In this document: positions 22,685-34,579 of the stretch, piece by piece
Layout of the letters: every line of letters starts with the position of its first letter
Position numbering within the stretch: the first letter of the stretch is position 1
Source: Microdochium bolleyi
Taxonomy: Eukaryota; Ascomycota; Sordariomycetes; Xylariales; Microdochiaceae
DNA length: 64,000 bases
Direction of reading: 5' to 3'
Assembly (NCBI GenBank): GCA_001566295.1
Contig: KQ964254.1
Coordinates: forward strand, 496,001 to 560,000
Made by a program: the position numbers and the translations under genes
The notes under the pieces: model-generated
Databases searched by the model: none
What the model was told of the DNA's origin: nothing
The model's input: the letters and a program-made list of their open reading frames with translations, nothing else

Positions 22685-25600
22685 GGCAGGCGGAGTCTGC
22701 TACCGTGAGCGGTACGGCATGCGGCAACTGGCGGGAGCGATGGGCGCTTGAGCAGAGGGCGTCGAGTAGGAGTGGTGAGCAAGTGGTACTGTGGTCGCGG
22801 ATCGTATGTGTTGGGAGCTGGCAGCGTCGAAGTTGGTGAAGGAGGGTGTTGGGTCCAGGGTCTGCGGGAAGAGCGCCGTTGCCGAAGAAGAGAGAGGGGA
22901 TGGGGAGGCAATGCAGCGAGGGTCAAGTGCGACACCAGTTGACGGGACGAGACAGGCCTTGCTGGGCAGATCCATGCAGGTCCACCGTCCACGTGGGGGA
23001 AACGGTGATGACTGTAGCGAGTACGCTGTACGCAGTGCGCGGCGCTGTGCTTCTTCTTTTCTTTTTGCCTTGACGCTCACTTTGTCTTTTCTCTGTCCCG
23101 GCGAGGCCAATACAAGTGGGATGACAATTAGACGAGCAGCTAGAGACGGGAGAACACCGGCCAATATGCATTCCCAGCCGGAGGGAACACGGCACAGACG
23201 GGGCGGGAGAAGGAGTCAAGCCTGGCGCGAAGGTACTAGCCCAAAGGTTGCGAGTGGCCGGAGCCCAGCTCGCCCCGAGGGCGGGCTCGGGCAGATGGTG
23301 AGGAGCAGACTGAGAAGAGACAACCTACTCGGCAGACCTAGCGTGGTCTGGAGTCTGGCGGCGCTGCGAGAGACCCGGGATTGGACCGATCAGGCAGGGA
23401 CAAGACGAGACCCGGCGACACTGGGCGCGGGTCTTCCCCACCCCCCAGGCCATAGTCACCACAGTCCACAGTAGCGCGATAGTCCGGTGGCCCGGGGCGT
23501 TGGGCTTGGTCGGGAAGCGGATACGCCGCGAGACGCAGCATGGTGTGCCGTACATGGTACACGGCGAGCACAGTAGCCTGTTGTCGTGGCTGATGGTCCG
23601 TCACTGAGGGGCGTGGGGGATCTTTTGACAGCCTCGATGAGGAGACGAGCACGGAGATTGGGCGTTTGTGGCGTGAGGCAAGCAGGGCAAGACACAAGAC
23701 TCTCCGGCACGCATGGCTGACTACAGTCCCAATGGCTGGCTCAGGTGTGTCGTGGCGTGGCAACGAGTGGCAGGGCGAGGCCACCATGACGAATGACTTG
23801 CCAGCGAGGCCACCGACTGGCGGACCTGAGGCAGACAATTGCGAGTCCTCCCGGGCCGGCCACAAGGGTAGCAATGCTAAGTGCAGGGTTTGAGCTGGGC
23901 ACGCTGCGCGCTGGGGCGCCGGACAGTGCCGAGTCCACCACCACCACGGAATCAGTCCGAACGTACGTGCAGGCGAGACCGGCAAGGCTGTGGGGGGTGT
24001 GGAAGATGCCGAGCACTCACGGTTAGCCTTGGTAGAGGCAAGTAGCGTAAAGTAAGCACCCGTAGCCATGTAGCCAGACGCCTCGGTCAGGAAGCACCTC
24101 GAGGACTGAGCCTGTGTCGAGAGTCTTTCACCATCGGCGAGCAAAGGCCTCCACACGCAGTGTTATGATGTGTTTGAGTGCTGCGGGAGGCGCCCCATCC
24201 GCCCAGTGGGTTTGTTTCATTGCCCGGGCCTGCAGCACCAGAAGTGCCGCGCCTTGATGTTGTGCTTCGCAGGGATAAACAGGCGATGCAACCTCAAGAG
24301 GATCCACGGACGCAGAATCAGATAACAGGCCAGGGTCAGCACGCAACCAACATGATGAGTGTGTGGGGAGCGGGCGGCTCCTCATTCGCTATGTCCCCCA
24401 GCGTGTCCCCGGGGCAGCATCTCGCGCAGCCGGCACTCCTCTGAGCCGGCCCTCGCTTGCTTGCGTGATGGTGCACTTGGACTGCTCGAGGTCCCGAGGT
24501 CATGTCCCAGGTCATTGTGTGAGGGCTGTCCGGAGTAATCAGGCTGCATGCCAGCCTCAGTCATCTCATCTGCCGGCAGCCCTGCACTTTGTCCCCTCTG
24601 ACGCATGCGACACCACCAACAGACACTCTAACCACCACAAGAGTCTGGCACAGTCCAGGCTGCCACGTGAACGTCCTCCATCAGCCTGTCCTGTCTGCCG
24701 TCCCATCGCCCCAAAGCTCCACCACGATGCAGCAAGAGCAAGTTTTGCTCCCAAGCTGGATCGTGCGCATGGCCAGCCAGTAGAGTCGCAGACCGCCCGA
24801 ATGCCGGCGCCCAGGCATCCGAGGCATCCCTGCCTGGCTTGCCCCGACCGTGCTCTGCCCTCCAAGCCTTGGATGGTCTGCACACCGTGTCGTTTCTCTT
24901 TCTGGTTTACAACCCCAGCCCTCCGCGCAGCAATTGAATGCAAAGCACGAATCGGGGTTTCGAACTACCGCGGAATACTAATTAGTGATCGAATAATCAT
25001 GGCTTCTGCATGCCGCTACGCTCAGATCGCCTAGTGACAAGTCACAACTCGACTCCTGATGCAGACTACTGCCTCGATTCTGGGTGACCTCGGCAACCTT
25101 GTTCTCGACGGAGTACGAGTACGAGCACGCCTGACTCGCCCCGGATCGACTCGACTGTGGCTTGCGAGTCTGATGCGTGCCTAGGCACCTGTTTGCCTTC
25201 CCGCGGTCAAATGTCTCGACTGAACGCCCAATTGCACTGCAGCCATCTCGCCCACGTTCCGAATCCAGTCTCTTCCTGTCGTGTGTGCCACCGGCCGTGG
25301 TTTCCTAGAAGGGCCTCGGCTTCGTTCTAGCGTGACAGTCCGGTACGGACACTCACTCGAGATTCGCAGTCTCCAATGCTCATCACTGCCTGTTGTGGTC
25401 AAACGCCGTTACTCCCCCATGTCCGGCAGTTGTCATTGCGGCTCTTCTGACATGTGGTTGACACGTATTCGGATCTGATGGCACAATCGGCCTTGACATG
25501 TCGCGAAAGTCAGTCATCTGCTTAACTTGTTGCGTCGATTACCGCTGCAGATCCGGAGTCGCTCCCTGTCTGAGCGTATCTGCCCCAGACGGACACGGAA

Positions 25601-26837
25601 CGCCACCCCTGCGGATCAACAATTGCTGTCCCAGCACGTCGGGCATGCTCGTGGCACTTCGCACGCGCGTGAAAGTCGCGTCACGAGGCACGGCAGAGTG
25701 TCTAGGTTCCCACGAGTCACGAATCATGCACTTTGAGACTCGTTTAGGACATACACCTGTCACCAGGCTACGCTGGATTTGTTCTTCTTTGGCCTGATTT
25801 CGGCTGTGTTATTGATAAAGTCCGGGCACAGGCAAGCCCATTTCCTTGACACTTTACAAACAAGTTCCACGGATAATCGCAAATCGGCCACGTTAGGCGC
25901 ACATTGGAATAAACTACACTTCTGCGTCAATGTTGTATACATCCTACGTATGGGAAAAGTATACACGGCTTCCCATGGAAGAAGACGACCCTGCAATGCT
26001 GCAAACTACCTTGTGGTCGTGTCAAGGCTGAAATAGACTTCATGGACCCTGCATTGTGGTGTCCGTTAGCTGTTCACCACTACGGAGTGCGATGGCCTCT
26101 TCGTCATGTCATCGTTCTATCTGATGGACCTGACCGTATGATTCAGGTCTTCAGACCTTTGGATATTACGGAAATCACAACTCATTTACGCGTTATCACA
26201 ACGAGCCAGAGGTCCCGCGCTGCATTGGCTACAACGTGGGTTGTAGTAAGTGGATCAATACGCTTTCAAAGGGTCATGAGGGGCAACACAGGGTTTGGTG
26301 GGGATGGCGTTGGCCCAGCAAAACTGTTATGTCATCGGCAGTAAACAACATTTCGGTGCATCGGTCAGGCATCTTGGAGAATCGGCCTGGCGTCAAGGGC
26401 TCGACAACCACAAGTCTTGGTGCACATGCCTTTCGGCTTCTGACAGTCGACTACTCAGCTCACAGTGTCGTATCCCCATCAAAGTACACAACCCTCTCAA
26501 AGCCCTGCCAATGTCCGGAACCACACTCTCAGCACAACAACACTCAACGCATCAACAACCTTCATGAGGTCCGTCCCAGTGACCGCCAAAGCAGCTAGAT
26601 CAGCGAAACGAGGCCACCCCCGGCAAGCTAACGTCGTGCAGGAAGCCAGGTGACACGCTCGGTTTCCGCCCCAGAGATACCCTTGGTTCCCCAGAGAAAC
26701 CACGCTTCGCAAAGCTACACCACCTAGATGAGCTTGAGCCTCCGAGGTTCAGCCTGACAGCTTCGACCCGCCGCACTGCACCACAGGACACGAGTCTGCC
26801 TTTCACGATATTCGAAGATCATATACACACGCGCGAC
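22685..26837. other. 4.1-kb gene-poor intergenic region
   Basis: Long frames exist on both strands (for example minus 23338-24156 and plus 24363-25034) but they are dominated by Pro, Arg, Ser and His. They have no domain signature and lie over each other, so they are probably GC-driven. From about 25.75 to 26.2 kb the sequence is visibly more AT-rich. No transposase, tRNA or tandem array was recognised. Confidence 0.55.
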
Positions 26838-29800
26838 ATGGTCCACGAACACGCGCCGCCGAAGCTGCCGCCTCGCCCCTCTGGCACAGGCCAGCCCGGC
26901 AACAACCACACAGCTACCTCGAGTCAGAATCACAACAACTCTCGGCCGAGCAGCAGCTCGTCTTCGCAGGCGTTACCCTTCAGACCATCCTCGGGTGACG
27001 CGGCGTCACGGCCGGCGATCAAGGCGAAGGCCCTTGCGAGCTTGGATGATAAGTACGCCAATCTCTTCATCCAGCCGAAGAACCGACCCGAACACCACCG
27101 GCCGCAGCGCTTCAACGGGCCGCTGGGCCCTTCATATAAGGATAAGAAGGTCCCGCCTGCCCCCGTTCAAGTGCTAGCCCCGGTCGGCTCGTCTGGCAAC
27201 CCTATCACCGTTGTCGACCGCGCGCCCATCTCGCGGTACAGCCAGCCCGGTGTCTTCTCGCAGTATGTCGATCCCAAGAAGGCTGCCGACAGCATCAAGG
27301 CCCTGCTCGAGGGTGCGATAGAAGAAGAGGAAGAGGGAGCAGATGCCAAGGAGAAGCCCAAGGACCCAGAAGAAGAAGACAAGAGAGCGCAGATAGAAGG
27401 GCTCAAGGTCCGCTTGCTGCCTCACCAAGTCGAGGGCGTCGAGTGGATGCGAGGACGAGAGCTTGGGCCCGTGAAGAAGGGCAAGGTGCCCAAAGGTGGA
27501 CTTCTCGCGGACGACATGGGTCTCGGCAAGACGCTGCAGTCTATCTCCTTGCTGCTGACCAACTCGAAGCCTGCGGACAAGCACGCCGGAGTTGAGAAGA
27601 GCACACTGGTAGTTGCTCCTCTAGCGCTGATCCGGCAGTGGGAAGCGGAACTCCAAGACAAGGTCGAGGAGTCACACCAGTTGAAAGTTCTTGTGCATCA
27701 CGGACCTCAACGGACGAAACGCTTCGAAGACCTACGCAAATACGATGTGGTCATCACCACTTACCAGATCCTTGTTTCCGAACATGGCCAGTGCACACCG
27801 ACACGGCAAGCTGGCTGCTTTGGCCTGCACTGGTATCGAGTCATCCTCGACGAGGCGCACACGATCAAGAACAGAAATGCCAAGGCCACGAAGGCCTGCT
27901 ACGAGCTCCGCAGCGTATACCGGTGGTGTCTCAGCGGCACGCCCATGCAGAACAACCTGGAGGAGCTCCAAAGCTTGGTCAAGTTCCTCCGGATCAAGCC
28001 GTACGATGACCTGCGCGAGTGGAAAGAACATTTCGAGATCCCAATCAAGCAGGGCAAGGGCGACGTGGCGATGCAGAGGCTGCACGGCCTCCTGAGCTGT
28101 TTCATGAAGCGGCGCACCAAGGACATTCTCAAGAAGGACGGCGCGCTGAGCACGGGCAGCAAGAAGAGCGGAGACCAGGAGAAGAGTGCGACATCAGACT
28201 TCAAGGTGACAGAGCGCAAGGTCATCTCGATTGCCGCGACATTCTCACCAGCAGAGAGGCGGTTCTACAACAGACTCGAGCGCCGTACAGACAAGAGCAT
28301 CGACGCCCTCATGCAGGGCAACATCAACTATGCGAGCGCTCTCGTGTTGCTTCTCAGACTGAGGCAAGCTTGCAACCACCCGAAGCTGCTTGAGGGGAAG
28401 CTGGAGAAAGACCACGAAGCGTTGTCGGAGGAGCCCAAGCCCAAGCAGGCAGATGCAGACGTTGATGCGCTAGCGGATCTGCTGGGTGGCCTTGATGTCG
28501 CCACGAAGCACTGCGATATCTGCGGATGGGAGATTGACAAGGATAGCCGACAGGCAGGCCGTGATAAGTGCAAAGACTGCTTCGATGACCTGCAGTACTT
28601 CAGAACCCATGATGAGGGCGCGAACCTACTTAAGACACCCAAGCCGGCCAAGACAAAGACAAAGTCGAGAAAGGCAAAAGTTAAGAAGGTTGTGGTAGAG
28701 AAGATCAAGCTGCCCGCCGCGCGAAGGAAGCCGCGGAATCGCCGTGCCGTCATTGACAGCGATGACGAGGAGGAAGAGGGCAGCTGGATCGTCTCTGGCG
28801 ACGAGAAGGGTCCCCTGAGACTCGGCAAAGCCGGTGGCACAGACGATGAGAATGCCGAAGGCGACGGCGAGACGATTCACACGGAGGACTCCGAGGACGA
28901 CGACACACGGGAAGGGAGCCAGCTCGACAGTTTCGTGGTGAACGATGGGCAGGACACGAAGCCCGAGTATATCAAGAAGGCGCTCGAGGACAGCGACTCT
29001 GATTCCGATGACTCTGGCTCCTTGCCAGATCTGGCGCACATCGGACGCCACTCGGCCAAGTCAAAGGTCAAGAAGCCACGCACGGCAGAATCGCCGTCCG
29101 ACTCCGAAGAGTCCGACGACTCTGAGGAAGAGACAGAGGACGACGACACTGGCATCTCAGCATCCGAGCTTGACACCGACTCTGACGACGACAACCACAA
29201 CAGCCGTGGGGGCCACACAGCACACGTCCTCGCATCCGCCAAGATCCGACAGCTCCTCACGATCCTGCACAAGGAGGTGCAGGAGCACAAGTTCATCGTA
29301 TTCTCGCAGTTCACCTCCATGCTTGACCTCGTGGAGCCCTTCTTCCGCAAAGACGGCATCAAATACACGCGCTATGACGGCAGCATGCGCAACGACGCGC
29401 GTGAAGCCGCGCTCAACAGCCTCCGCAACGACAGCGGGTGCCGCGTCCTGCTGTGCTCGCTCAAGTGCGGCGCCCTGGGCCTGAACCTGACGGCGGCCTC
29501 GCGCGTCGTGATCCTCGAGCCGTTCTGGAACCCCTTCGTCGAGGAGCAGGCCATCGACCGCGTGCACCGGCTCACCCAGAAGGTCGACGTCATCGTGTAC
29601 AAGCTCACGGTCGAGGACACGGTCGAGGAGCGCATCCTGGAGCTGCAGGACAAGAAGCGCGCGCTCGCCGACGCCGCCATCGAGGGCGCCGCCGGAGCCC
29701 GCGGCCCCGGCGGCAAGCAGGGCGGCCTGGGCCTAGGCCTCAAGGAGATGATTGCGCTGTTCAAGCACGCCGGGCGGGACAGCGACGCTGGTGGCGGCCG

Positions 29801-29954
29801 GGGTGGTGGTGGCTTCTACGGGGACGACGGCTTCGAGGGCAACGACAGGGTCATCCATGACGACGTGTTCGGCTCGCTCAGCGGCATGCGCAGCAAGAAG
29901 AACCTGCCCAAGTCGTCGAGGACTGATCACGGCGTCTACGGCCGCCGGTGGTGA
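26838..29954 (+). CDS. SNF2-family DNA-dependent ATPase, Rad5/Rad16/Uls1-like
   Basis: Single exon, 1038 residues. A disordered N-terminus is followed by the SNF2 ATPase lobe: motif I DDMGLGKT (225-232), motif II DEAHTIKNR (from 338), motif III SGTPMQNN, and LRLRQACNHP (507-515). Between the lobes is a four-Cys cluster C559-x2-C562-x15-C578-x2-C581, then a basic patch and a long Asp/Glu/Ser-rich segment (640-790). The helicase C lobe (about 800-945) has VFSQFTSMLD, GLNLTAASRV and motif VI QAIDRVHRLTQ. Such ATPases translocate on DNA and remodel chromatin or displace proteins in repair; Uls1 and S. pombe Rrp1/Rrp2 are plausible relatives. The Cys cluster has too few ligands for a standard RING. 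The C-terminus is Gly-rich. The ORF is convergent with PAN2. Confidence 0.92.
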   Translation: MVHEHAPPKLPPRPSGTGQPGNNHTATSSQNHNNSRPSSSSSSQALPFRPSSGDAASRPAIKAKALASLDDKYANLFIQPKNRPEHHRPQRFNGPLGPSYKDKKVPPAPVQVLAPVGSSGNPITVVDRAPISRYSQPGVFSQYVDPKKAADSIKALLEGAIEEEEEGADAKEKPKDPEEEDKRAQIEGLKVRLLPHQVEGVEWMRGRELGPVKKGKVPKGGLLADDMGLGKTLQSISLLLTNSKPADKHAGVEKSTLVVAPLALIRQWEAELQDKVEESHQLKVLVHHGPQRTKRFEDLRKYDVVITTYQILVSEHGQCTPTRQAGCFGLHWYRVILDEAHTIKNRNAKATKACYELRSVYRWCLSGTPMQNNLEELQSLVKFLRIKPYDDLREWKEHFEIPIKQGKGDVAMQRLHGLLSCFMKRRTKDILKKDGALSTGSKKSGDQEKSATSDFKVTERKVISIAATFSPAERRFYNRLERRTDKSIDALMQGNINYASALVLLLRLRQACNHPKLLEGKLEKDHEALSEEPKPKQADADVDALADLLGGLDVATKHCDICGWEIDKDSRQAGRDKCKDCFDDLQYFRTHDEGANLLKTPKPAKTKTKSRKAKVKKVVVEKIKLPAARRKPRNRRAVIDSDDEEEEGSWIVSGDEKGPLRLGKAGGTDDENAEGDGETIHTEDSEDDDTREGSQLDSFVVNDGQDTKPEYIKKALEDSDSDSDDSGSLPDLAHIGRHSAKSKVKKPRTAESPSDSEESDDSEEETEDDDTGISASELDTDSDDDNHNSRGGHTAHVLASAKIRQLLTILHKEVQEHKFIVFSQFTSMLDLVEPFFRKDGIKYTRYDGSMRNDAREAALNSLRNDSGCRVLLCSLKCGALGLNLTAASRVVILEPFWNPFVEEQAIDRVHRLTQKVDVIVYKLTVEDTVEERILELQDKKRALADAAIEGAAGARGPGGKQGGLGLGLKEMIALFKHAGRDSDAGGGRGGGGFYGDDGFEGNDRVIHDDVFGSLSGMRSKKNLPKSSRTDHGVYGRRW

Positions 29955-30043
29955 TTACTGGCTGACATCAACGAGGGCGATTGTCATGTTGGTTTCTTTT
30001 CTCCAGGATAGGTGTCACGGACTGGGTGGGCATGAATTTTATG

Positions 30044-30049
30044 AATAAA
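30044..30049 (+). terminator. AATAAA polyadenylation signal of the SNF2 gene
   Basis: Canonical AATAAA 90 nt after the stop codon on the same strand. Position fits a 3' UTR end signal; use of the site is inferred. Confidence 0.55.
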
Positions 30050-30283
30050 GATACATGTATGCATGCATAGAGTAGATGGGCGTTCAGTATGGTCTTTTCA
30101 AAAAAAAGAACGACACGGGGTTTGTCCACGCTTTCATGAACTTGGAATGAAACACGTAGAATCGGAGCACTCAGCATAAATGCCTTTCGCTGAACTGAAA
30201 ATTCTGATTCCCTACCAAGCTGAACTCGTGCTCGTATCTCGCTATCCTGGGCTTCTTCATGCCTTCTGTTCCAGGCACACCTG

Positions 30284-30284
<1 letters not shown>

Positions 30285-30318
<34 letters not shown>
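30285..30318 (+). repeat. (TGCC)8 tetranucleotide repeat
   Basis: Eight perfect TGCC units read directly, in the 416-nt gap between the convergent SNF2 and PAN2 stop codons. Confidence 0.9.
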
Positions 30319-30370
30319 GCCCTACTTACGACCGTAAGTGTGCATGACACACGAACGGAGTTTGAACTGT

Positions 30371-33300
30371 TCACCTGAACCCCGGCGGAGGCGGCACACC
30401 ACCACCTCCTCCCCGTCCCGGTGTACCCCATCCCGCATTGGAAGCTGGACTATTCACCACGCTCCCTCCCCCGCTGCCAAACACGACGCCGCCGCTCCCG
30501 AGAACACTCCCGAAGCCGCCGCTGCCGCCGCCTTTCCTAACCGGCGTCGTTGGCCCGCCGCTTCCGATGCCCCCACCGCCACCGACGGGCGGCGTGTCCG
30601 TCCTCGCCGACCCATTGCCGCCGCCAGGAGTGGCAGCATTGTTGCCGTGCTGCTGGTTGGCCTTGTTCGGTGGCTTGAATCCGCTCGCCGCGCCGGCCTT
30701 GTATACCTCGGCGAGCCTCGCGTCCAGGATCCCGGCGTGCGTGAACTCGAGGTACTTTTTGTACAGGAGCAGCGCGGTGCGCGCGTCCTCGATTGAGTCA
30801 TGCGTGAGCTGCTGGATATCCTCGTGCAGCAGCGTGTGCGCGAGGAACTGCAGGCTGAGCTTGCGGAAGCGCTCCTTGATGTAGAAGATGTCGCTCGTGT
30901 CGATGACCTGCGATTTTGGAACGTGGATGTTGATGACGCGGAAGTCCTGCTTCAGGCCGTGGCCCAGGAATGTGCAGCCGAGGTTCAGCAGGATCCAGAT
31001 CTTCTTGTAGGCAATTTTGAGCGGCACCAGGTTGTGCCCACGCTGATGCGCAATCTCTGGGTCCAGGTCCTCAGCAGTGATGCCAGAGTACGATGTCAGG
31101 TAGTCGACCACCTTCTCTTTCATAGTGATGTAGTCGTCGATAAAGGGCACGCCCTCGCTGTCCCCGGACCAGCCACGCAGGATCGATGTGCGAGCTAGTG
31201 CGTGCGTGATTGGCCGGATGATGTTGCGCTCGCCATCAGAATTGATCTCGATTTCGGGCTGCGACACTTGTACGAATTCTGTATCTATAGCCACGATGGT
31301 CTTTGGCCCGACTGCCTCGGTATTGCGGTTGAGCGTGCGATAAGTCTTCTCGGTGGGTTCGCGGTCGCTTTGTAGGTCGAGATACAGCAGCGTGGGGTCC
31401 AAAGAGTTCTTCCAATCAGAGTCAATCTTGTTGTTGGCTGTCTTTACTTGGAATATGACGACAGATGGGGACTTCCAGGATGAGTTGAAGGTCAGGGCTT
31501 CCTCTGGAGTGACCGGGTTGACAGCAAAATCATTGAGGGTGTACCACTGATTGGCGCCAGGTGCCTGAGGAGCGGAGTGGGCAACTGTGTAGATAAAGTT
31601 AGCACCGCTTGGATGTAGAACCCTGATCGAAGTTCAGGCGGCCTACCGTTGACAGTAGCAATCAGATGAGACCGTTGCTGCTGGCCGTCTTCGATGCTCG
31701 TAGCGACACCCGTCAGCGAATACACTGTGATGTTGTGAATGGCCCGCTGCAGGTGTAGCTTCAGATCCTCGCCCTCGTAGCAGAAGAATTGGCCATTGTC
31801 CACTATGATGCCAATCTCTTCTGGTAGGAATCCAGGCGTGGCCCAAAGTCGCCGGTGCTCGCTGCTAGAGATGCCCGTCGTGAGCATGAGCACGCCTGGG
31901 ATCTTGTGGATTGTGCGTCTCGTGGCGAGTGTCTGGTAGCGGCGGCAATTGTTACACCATCCCTTGTTAACGGTTTCCCTCTCAACGCTCTGCTTGAGAA
32001 CTTGAGAAAAGGTAGTCTTTGGTGCTCGCGTGTTACGGCCATGCGTCGACTTCTAGAATGGATTAGCATCGTGATCAGGCTTGCGGCCACCGACTAAGTC
32101 TTGACTTACGGCCGGCGGGTAGATGAGCTCATTGACGGGAATGAAGTCCGGCTTAGTGGTCTCGCCCCTACACTGATGACACCGTATCGAGCTGACACCC
32201 GTCGTGTGGAAAAGCTAGAGGCACGTCAGCATGAGGCCGGTCGGCTGTGCCAACGTGGGAGAGTCTTACGTCTTCGATCACTCGCTCCCGTGGGTTCAAC
32301 ATGGCGGCATGGTTCCTCGCCATTTCCTGTAGCAGGAACCTGACCAGCTGCTGCAACATCACTGTGCGGGATCCGTTGGGGTTCTCCTCTTCCAGTAAAT
32401 TTAGGCGTGCAGCTAGAGCCAGTCAGTTACCAACAGCAGGGATCGGGTGCAGGGTTTAGTTCGATGCTTACCGTGAGGGTGATGGCTCAGAGTCTTTGTC
32501 AGATTTGACGCCTGACATGCGTCGCCTTCTGCCTTTTGTAACATGTCGAATAGGAAACCAAGCTCGCAAAGGATGCAAGTCTCGTCCACGCAAGCGGTTG
32601 CGGCATGGCGCAATGCTATGTTGCGCACAAGAGGGGTATAATGCATGATCTGCAGGAGAGAGTTGACGTATGCATTCACAATATGGTTCTGGAGACCGGA
32701 ATAAGGTGTCTTGTTATAGTGTCTGCGGGTCTCATTAGCAAATGCCTTGGATCCAGATGAGCAGCGGGATTGTGTTGGTATCTTACGCGAAGTCGAAGTC
32801 GTCAATGCCAAACTTGCTGTACTTGATCTCAACAGGTTGGTACAAGTCTGGCACCTCAACCTTGTGGCTCTCGATCGTATCTGCCACCACCAGCGGGTAC
32901 TCGGGGAAGGTCTCCTCGGGTGCTGGGGTCCCAGCTGGCGATTTCGCCAGATCTCGTGCCTTTTCGCTCAAGAATTTGGGGAAAGGGGTCAGGCCGTGGC
33001 TGCTTCGCAGTGTCGTCCGCGTGTCCTCGACCTGGTTCCGCCGTAGGCCCCGTGTATTCTTGCCATAAAAGCCCCAGTCCCTCTCTTGTAGGCCAGCTAA
33101 AGCTTGAGGCTCGATTTTTGGCGCCGGCGCTCCAAGTTCTGTGACCATGTCGGGCCAAGCTGACAGGAGCACTTCTCTATAGTACGGCATGCCAACTGTG
33201 CTCAAAGGTCTAGAGTCTCACGCTGTTAGTTTTCGGCAGGCACAAACGATGGGCATGGCTCGGGCTGGGAGCACTCACGTGTCCGAGTTCCAGTCCATTT

Positions 33301-34579
33301 GCGGCGCAGACGGGACCCCGTCAGCAAAATCTACCGGCGTAACATATTCGCTAAAGTGTATCTTGTTCGGCGACCCCCAGAGATGGATATTGCACTCGTG
33401 GTCGGCCAGGACTATGGCTTCGCCAGAGGACGCTATCTCAATCATGGAGAAAAACGACATACTATTCGCTTGCCTCACATTGCTAGTGTTGGGATTCATG
33501 AGGTCGACAACGTGCATCTGGCCAATCTGCGACATGACGATGCTAGTGGTCGACATGCGCGGGTGCATGCGCACAAAGGCGGCGCCGGCGGGGAATGGTA
33601 TGGGGCTCAGGGAGATCATGTTCTTGAGGTCGAAGACGTTGACGAGAGGGTCGAGCATGTAGTTGTTGTTCTGGCGCACCGAGAATCCGCACGTGACGAT
33701 GAAGTCGTGCTGCGCGTCCATATCGTTGATGGCGGCCGAGTGCGCGTTCCAGACCTTGACGACCTTGAAGGTGATCGGGTCGAGGATGTGGACGGCACCC
33801 TTGACTGTCGCAGCGCAGATGAAGCGGCTGCGACGCATGATCTTGTACTGCGAGTCCGTCGGAACAGTCTTGGTGACTTCGCCCTTGTGCACGTCGATCA
33901 CGAACATCTTGTCCTGCTCGCCGGCGACCAGGATCTCGGCGGTGCCTTTCGACGTGAAGCTCATGCAGCGCAGCTCTTTCATCTCGGAATGGCGGACGGT
34001 CCAGATCGCGCCTCCCCTGCGAGCAGCCATGTGCACGCTCTTCGAGCCGACCGCGATAACGCCCTTGTCGTTGAAAAGCAGCTGGTGGACGGGTCCATCT
34101 TGAGAGGTGTGCGCCTTGAACGAAGTGTATTTGAGGAGCTCGTGTCCGTAGAAAGACGTAACTCGGCCCTAAGGGTGATTGCAAGTATCAGCAGCTATCA
34201 AAGGGGACAGCGACAGGCTACGGCGACAGAGAGTTTCGTACATATTGGTTGCCAGCCCAGAGGAGCTCCTGGGCGGTATCGAAGGCGAGCGTCGAGACTG
34301 GTGTCGGATGCGCCCGGACGCCTGGCGGAGGCAGCGGGATGCGGGCGATCTAGTGAAGCACGAGGGCATTGTCAGCTCAGTGATGACAATGAGAGCGGAA
34401 AAGCGCGAGAGAAGCACGCCAAACCAGCAGCTCGAGTAAGGACGCGACTCATACGTCCTCGTCGGGAGTGGTGGGCTTGGAAGCTTTGGGATGTGCTTTG
34501 AAGCGCGCCGGAATCGCGGGGGAATCGATGCCCGGCCTGTGCAGGCTGCGTGTCCTACCTCGTCCCAATCTCCGTCCAT
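30371..34579 (-). CDS. PAN2: PAN2, catalytic subunit of the Pan2-Pan3 poly(A) nuclease
   Basis: Nine exons on the minus strand: 34559-34579, 34242-34349, 33279-34168, 32787-33209, 32472-32722, 32270-32412, 32110-32214, 31647-32052 and 30371-31584; 1186 residues. Pan2-Pan3 shortens mRNA poly(A) tails on PABP. The protein begins MDGDWDE and has an N-terminal WD40 propeller (HLLFNDKGVIAVG-like blades, KVWNAHSAAINDMD). A linker and an inactive ubiquitin-hydrolase-like domain follow (NKTPYSGLQNHIVNAYVNSL, CHQCRGETTKPDFIP, NKGWCNNCRRYQTL). The C-terminal DEDD exonuclease has D883 and E885 in AIDTEF, D996 in GHGLKQDF and D1049 in HDSIEDA, so all four acids are present. It ends with an unusual Gly/Pro-rich tail of about 100 residues. 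The first coding exon is 21 nt. Frame closes across all eight introns. Confidence 0.95.

Noticed and set aside
23338..24156. 272-codon minus-strand open frame
   Set aside because: Composition is Ser/Pro/Arg-rich without any conserved block; overlaps plus-strand frames of similar quality.
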